A stretch of 56,523 nt of DNA from Acidimicrobiales bacterium (GTDB lineage Bacteria > Actinomycetota > Acidimicrobiia > Acidimicrobiales > SHLQ01), in contig JAHDEJ010000034.1 of the NCBI GenBank assembly GCA_020628865.1, positions 1 to 56,523 on the forward strand, in the 5' to 3' direction. The translations under genes and the position numbers were made by a program. Shown one piece after another: positions 53,228 to 56,523 of the stretch; the first letter of the stretch is position 1; every line of letters starts with the position of its first letter. The notes below the pieces were generated by a model. It saw only the letters and a program-made list of their open reading frames with translations, was not told the origin of the DNA and did not search any database.

Positions 53228-54181
53228 TCACCCCTTCAGATTGATGTCCCAGAGCACTTGCTGGAGCGCCGCGTCGGCGGTGACGGCCGAGAACGCCTGC
53301 GGGCGCTCAGGTGTCACACAGGAGGCAAGCGGGTTCAACACCGTCCAACCGGTCGGATGACAGAACTGCACCATGCTGATGCGCTCTCCCGGATTGTCCG
53401 GGTCCGAGACCACACGATGGATGCCGGTGGGGATGACGCCGTTGGTGATGCGTTCGAGCATCATGCCGGTGTTGATGATCATGTGACCGTCGGGCGGCGA
53501 CGCGTCCACCCAGCCGTCCCCCGACTCCACCTGCAGTCCCTTTGCGGTTGCTCGGGGCAGCGCGGTGATGAGGTTGATGTCGCCGTGGGCGTCCGCCCAG
53601 ACGTGGTCGGCGGACGGAGCGTCGGCCATCGACGGATACCGGATCGCCCGGCTCAACGTTGGGCCGTCCGTGGTCATCTCGTCGAAGAAATTCTCGGCGC
53701 AGCCGATGCCGACGGCGATGATCCGAAGGAAGCGGCGCTGGATGTCTGCGAGGCGACGGTGGAACTCCATCAACGCCTCGGTGATGCCCGGGACGGTCTG
53801 CTCGGGCAGCACCTGGTCGGTGTACTGGTACGGAAACGCGGCCCGCAGCGGATGCCCTTCCGGAAGCGGCAGCTTCCAGTTCAGCATCTCCTTCCAGTCC
53901 GGCTTGTCGGCGCCGGCGGCGGTTTCCACCAGCAGACCCGTGTAGCCGGTCTGCCCGAACGTGCCGGGCGCATGGGACTTCTCCTTCTCCTCCTGCGAGA
54001 CGGAGAAGAACTCGGCCAACATCCCGTAGACCTCGTCCATGACGGACGCTTCCAAGTCGTGTGCGGTGTACACGAACCCGCTCTTCAGGCTGCGGGTGAC
54101 GCCGTCCACGACTGCGGCGCGTTCGGCCGCCGACCCGGATTCAAAGCGCAACAGGTCCACATCGAGAATCTCATCGCTCAT
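53228..54181 (-). CDS. Isopenicillin-N-synthase-like Fe(II)/2-oxoglutarate oxygenase
   Basis: A 317-residue double-stranded beta-helix enzyme. The iron ligands are the H-x-D of WADAHGDINLIT and the His of PTGIHRVVSD, with the 2-oxoglutarate- or substrate-binding R-x-S in GERISMVQF. The N-terminal domain (VDGVTRSLKSGFVYTAHDLE) is typical of the IPNS/2OG-Fe(II) group. ATG 54181 starts it. The substrate is unknown. It is transcribed divergently from the AlkB-like gene. Confidence 0.87.
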   Translation of the reverse strand: MSDEILDVDLLRFESGSAAERAAVVDGVTRSLKSGFVYTAHDLEASVMDEVYGMLAEFFSVSQEEKEKSHAPGTFGQTGYTGLLVETAAGADKPDWKEMLNWKLPLPEGHPLRAAFPYQYTDQVLPEQTVPGITEALMEFHRRLADIQRRFLRIIAVGIGCAENFFDEMTTDGPTLSRAIRYPSMADAPSADHVWADAHGDINLITALPRATAKGLQVESGDGWVDASPPDGHMIINTGMMLERITNGVIPTGIHRVVSDPDNPGERISMVQFCHPTGWTVLNPLASCVTPERPQAFSAVTADAALQQVLWDINLKG

Positions 54182-54256
54182 GCCTGCGACTCTACGTCGT
54201 CCACGCCGAACCGTGAACGAACACGCGACCGAACATTTGTTCGCTAGGGTGGGACC

Positions 54257-54910
54257 ATGGCCGTTCTCCCCCTCACACTCTTTGGTGTCGCCGAACCCCA
54301 GGTCGCCCCCGACGTTCCGCTCGAACGGGTCCAGCTGGATCCCTGTTGTTGGGCCGACATCGGCCGAGGGTTCCTGCTCGGCGCCGACGAGCTCCTCCAC
54401 CGCCTCGAGAACACGATGGACTGGCATCGTGGTCGGCGGCTCATGTACGGCACCTGGTTCGACGAGCCCCGCCAAACCGCCCTCGAGCCTCGCAGCGATG
54501 CGGCGCTACCGGAGACGATCGACGAGATCCGCTCCACCCTCACCCGCCGGTACGACCGCAGTTTCACCGGGCTGTTCTGCAACCGGTATCGCGATGGCGC
54601 AGACAGCGTGGCCTGGCACGCCGACCGCATCGGCCGGACCGAAATCGATCCGCTGGTCGCCATCGTCAGCCTCGGCGGCCCCCGCACGTTCCTCATGCGT
54701 CCGTTCGGCGGCGGCGAGGCCGAACGGTTCGTGTTGCACTCCGGCGATCTGCTGATCATGGGCGGCGCGACCCAGCATCACTGGGAACATGCCGTGCCGA
54801 AGTGCGAGCGGGCGGCGCCCCGCATCAGCGTCACGATGCGGGCAGGTGGCCCGATGCTCAGCTCGGTCGAGCCGGGAGACCCGCGGCCTGTCGGGCCTGC
54901 TCAACCCTGA
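54257..54910 (+). CDS. AlkB-family Fe(II)/2-oxoglutarate dioxygenase
   Basis: A 217-residue protein resembling AlkB/ALKBH2-type DNA or RNA demethylases, which remove alkyl damage. The signature AWHADRIG (HxD), the LGGPRTFLMRP strand, LHSGDLLIMGGATQHHWEHAVP (distal His) and PRISVTMR (2-oxoglutarate Arg) are all present. Its 3' end overlaps the convergent YihY gene by 53 bp. Confidence 0.87.
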   Translation: MAVLPLTLFGVAEPQVAPDVPLERVQLDPCCWADIGRGFLLGADELLHRLENTMDWHRGRRLMYGTWFDEPRQTALEPRSDAALPETIDEIRSTLTRRYDRSFTGLFCNRYRDGADSVAWHADRIGRTEIDPLVAIVSLGGPRTFLMRPFGGGEAERFVLHSGDLLIMGGATQHHWEHAVPKCERAAPRISVTMRAGGPMLSSVEPGDPRPVGPAQP

Positions 54911-55772
54911 CCTCGGCCCGCAGCGCATCGATCTCGGCGCCGATCAGCACAGCGAGCGCCGACAGCTGCAGCCAGAGCAGCACCACGATGATGCCGGCGA
55001 GGGCACCGTAGGTCTCGTTGTACGAGCCGAAGTTCCGGACGAACACCCCGAAGCCCCAGCTGAGCGTCACGAAGAGCACGGTGCCGACGATGGCGCCGAT
55101 GCTCACCGAGTCCCGTTTGCCGCCGGGCAACAGCTCGATCGACGCGTTGACGACCGAGGTGGGGCCCACGCGGTAGAGCACGGTGAGCCCGAACGCCATG
55201 AGCAGGCCCAACCCGACGAACCGGGCCACGTTGATCAGCCATCGCAGGGCCGAGCTGTCGACCCAGTTCTCGAGTTGTTCCGGGATGATGGTCATCGTCA
55301 CGACCATCGCTCCCAACAAGATGATCGCTCCGAGCAGCAGGCTGATCGCGAGCAACCGCTTGGCGAGGAAGTTCCGTGACTCCGTCCGATCGAACACAAC
55401 GTTGAGCGCTGCCATCAGGTTCCCGATCGCCCCGGACGCCGAGAAGACCGCGAGCCCGATACCGACGGCAGCGGCGATTCCCACACCGGATCCCTCGCTC
55501 TCGGCAATGCTTCGCAGCTGGGAGACGAGGAACTCCCGCGTCTCGTCCGGTGCAGCCTCGAGCGCCGATTCGGCTTCAGAGATCAGATCATCGGAGTCGG
55601 CGACCAGGCTCGTGATCGACACGGTCGCGACCAGGGCCGGGACCAACGCAACAAACGCGAAGAACGCGATCGCCGCCGCGAAGATCGGTATGTGATGCCC
55701 CGTGATCCGGTTCTTCAATCGAACCAGAAACCCGGGTTGCTTCTCGACGCCATCGTCGGACTTGCGAGCCAT
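54858..55772 (-). CDS. YihY/BrkB-family membrane protein
   Basis: A 304-residue integral membrane protein with six helices, from HIPIFAAAIAFFAFVALVPALVATV to the last segment GALAGIIVVLLWLQLSALAVLIGAE, which carries the family's conserved Gly/Leu-rich motif. YihY/BrkB proteins are of uncertain function. ATG 55772; only ~50 bp separate it from the divergent HAD-like gene start. Confidence 0.9.
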   Translation of the reverse strand: MARKSDDGVEKQPGFLVRLKNRITGHHIPIFAAAIAFFAFVALVPALVATVSITSLVADSDDLISEAESALEAAPDETREFLVSQLRSIAESEGSGVGIAAAVGIGLAVFSASGAIGNLMAALNVVFDRTESRNFLAKRLLAISLLLGAIILLGAMVVTMTIIPEQLENWVDSSALRWLINVARFVGLGLLMAFGLTVLYRVGPTSVVNASIELLPGGKRDSVSIGAIVGTVLFVTLSWGFGVFVRNFGSYNETYGALAGIIVVLLWLQLSALAVLIGAEIDALRAEVRVEQARQAAGLPARPS

Positions 55773-55806
55773 GCTGAGCGTGCACCTCCACGTGCAATAC
55801 GGCGAC

Positions 55807-55812
55807 TACGGT
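55807..55812 (+). promoter_or_regulatory. Putative -10 element of the HAD-like gene
   Basis: TACGGT lies 8 nt before GTG 55821, consistent with a leaderless start. Confidence 0.4.
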
Positions 55813-55820
55813 CTGTCGGC

Positions 55821-56465
55821 GTGACGCAATTTGTCTTTGGTGTGGACCTCGACGGCGTCTGTGGTGATTACACCACAGCCTTCAAGTCAATTGTCGCAAC
55901 CGAGCTCGGAATCTCTGAGTCGGAGTTGCCCGACGAGCGTTCATGGGACTTCAACGAGTGGAACCTGGAACGGGCCGGAGGCTTCGAACGTCTCCATGCG
56001 ATGGCGGTGGCCGAGCACCACATGTTCGCCACGATGCCGCCGATCGAAGGCGCCGCCGACACCCTGTGGCGGCTGTCCGACGCCGGCATCTGGATTCGGG
56101 TCATCACGCATCGGCTCTACGTGAACTGGGGCCACGCCCAAGCGGTCGCCGACACGGTCACCTGGCTCGATGAGCATCGGATCCCCTATCGGGACATCTG
56201 CTTCCTCGGCAACAAGCCCGATGTGGGCGCCGACGTGTATGTCGACGACGGCCCGCACAACATCATTCAGCTCCGGCGGGCGGGACACGAGGCGATCGTG
56301 TTCGACCAGCCCTACAATCGCGACCTCGGCGGCTTGCGCGCCAGCGGTTGGGCCGAACTCGAGGAGATGGTCATGGAGCTGGCCGCAGAGCGGCTCGGAT
56401 CCATGCAGCCGCAGCTACCGGGGGTCGACGCAGGCGCCGACCGACTGGACCGTCGCCGCGACTGA
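55821..56465 (+). CDS. HAD-type 5'-nucleotidase-like phosphatase
   Basis: A 214-residue HAD protein. The nucleophile motif is GVDLDGVCGDY (DxDGV); motif II is ITHRLYVN and the late acidic motif is DVYVDDGPHNI. This resembles deoxyribonucleotidase (NT5C-like) proteins. The start is GTG 55821, just after a -10-like hexamer. A repeat pair follows directly after the stop. Confidence 0.78.
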   Translation: MTQFVFGVDLDGVCGDYTTAFKSIVATELGISESELPDERSWDFNEWNLERAGGFERLHAMAVAEHHMFATMPPIEGAADTLWRLSDAGIWIRVITHRLYVNWGHAQAVADTVTWLDEHRIPYRDICFLGNKPDVGADVYVDDGPHNIIQLRRAGHEAIVFDQPYNRDLGGLRASGWAELEEMVMELAAERLGSMQPQLPGVDAGADRLDRRRD

Positions 56466-56504
56466 GGTGCCTGGCACCTTTTGCACCGAAAGGTGCCAGG
56501 CACC
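56466..56504. repeat. Inverted GGTGCCTGGCACC / GGTGCCAGGCACC repeat
   Basis: GGTGCCTGGCACC (56466-56478) and GGTGCCAGGCACC (56492-56504) are each almost self-complementary and also form an inverted pair. It starts right after the HAD gene stop. Such GGTGCC-type palindromes are dispersed repeats in many genomes and can act as terminators. Confidence 0.7.
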
Positions 56505-56523
56505 GTTCGGGAGTGCGTTGGTC

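Noticed and set aside
1-56523. tRNA, rRNA, CRISPR arrays, insertion sequences or integrases
   Set aside because: I saw no cloverleaf, regular spacer array, transposase or integrase on either strand.

Overview
The window is GC-rich, gene-dense chromosomal DNA from an actinobacterium, most likely of the class Acidimicrobiia. The main evidence is a complete Pup-proteasome locus (ferredoxin, Mpa/ARC, Dop, Pup, PrcB, PrcA, PafA) followed by pafB, pafC, tatB, tatC and helY, the order seen in mycobacteria. Other actinobacterial signs are an AccA3-type biotin carboxylase, an F420-type PPOX protein and proteins with Thr-rich linkers. Many genes start 6-9 nt after a TANNNT hexamer, which points to leaderless transcripts.

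Layout. 1-2.7 kb: membrane protein (cut by the window edge), TauE/SafE transporter, pseudokinase and FHA protein, all overlapping. 2.75-2.86 kb: a short repeat/hairpin cluster. 2.9-12.2 kb: proteasome and pupylation genes plus the WYL regulators PafB and PafC. 12.3-18.6 kb: signal peptidase I, a glycerophosphodiesterase (opposite strand), a zinc-ribbon protein, TatB, TatC, HelY. 18.6-23.8 kb: a stand-alone lipid-kinase C-terminal domain, a double-length ThyX-like protein, an acidic zinc-ribbon protein, a helical protein, an acetyltransferase and an RGG-rich protein. 23.76-24.34 kb: the only long gap; it holds a perfect TGTGA-N6-TCACA site, degenerate DnaA-box-like words and a probable structured RNA ending in a strong terminator. 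24.3-31.2 kb: S4 protein, PPOX protein, wall/lipoprotein, biotin carboxylase, methylmalonyl-CoA epimerase and mutase, then a thioredoxin-like lipoprotein with an in-frame UGA. 31.3-37 kb: a giant glycosyltransferase-like/PilZ/repeat surface protein and a small membrane partner. 37-45.7 kb: ProC-like protein, solitary ectoine synthase, NYN-LOTUS protein, flavoprotein, LysR regulator with a divergent amidotransferase-like gene, lipoprotein, Ser/Thr kinase and a small Cys-rich protein. 45.7-56.5 kb: amidase, dienelactone hydrolase, alanine racemase, an AhpD-like protein with an in-frame UGA, methyltransferase, three Fe(II)/2-oxoglutarate oxygenases, AlgH, YihY and a HAD-type phosphatase.

The main discovery candidate is selenocysteine use. 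Two unrelated genes (30675-31214 and 49862-50413) each have one in-frame TGA exactly at a redox cysteine (WAPW-U-PTC and C-G-F-U). Both are otherwise open over the full family length, and both have a stable hairpin directly after the TGA with a G/U-containing apical loop, as a bacterial SECIS should. A normal annotation would split or truncate both. A third gene (43012-43788) belongs to a family in which some members are annotated as selenoproteins, but this copy has no in-frame TGA.

Linked functions: protein tagging and degradation coupled to the PafBC damage regulators; protein export (LepB, TatBC); the methylmalonyl-CoA pathway (carboxylase, epimerase, mutase); and redox/oxygenase enzymes in the last 7 kb.
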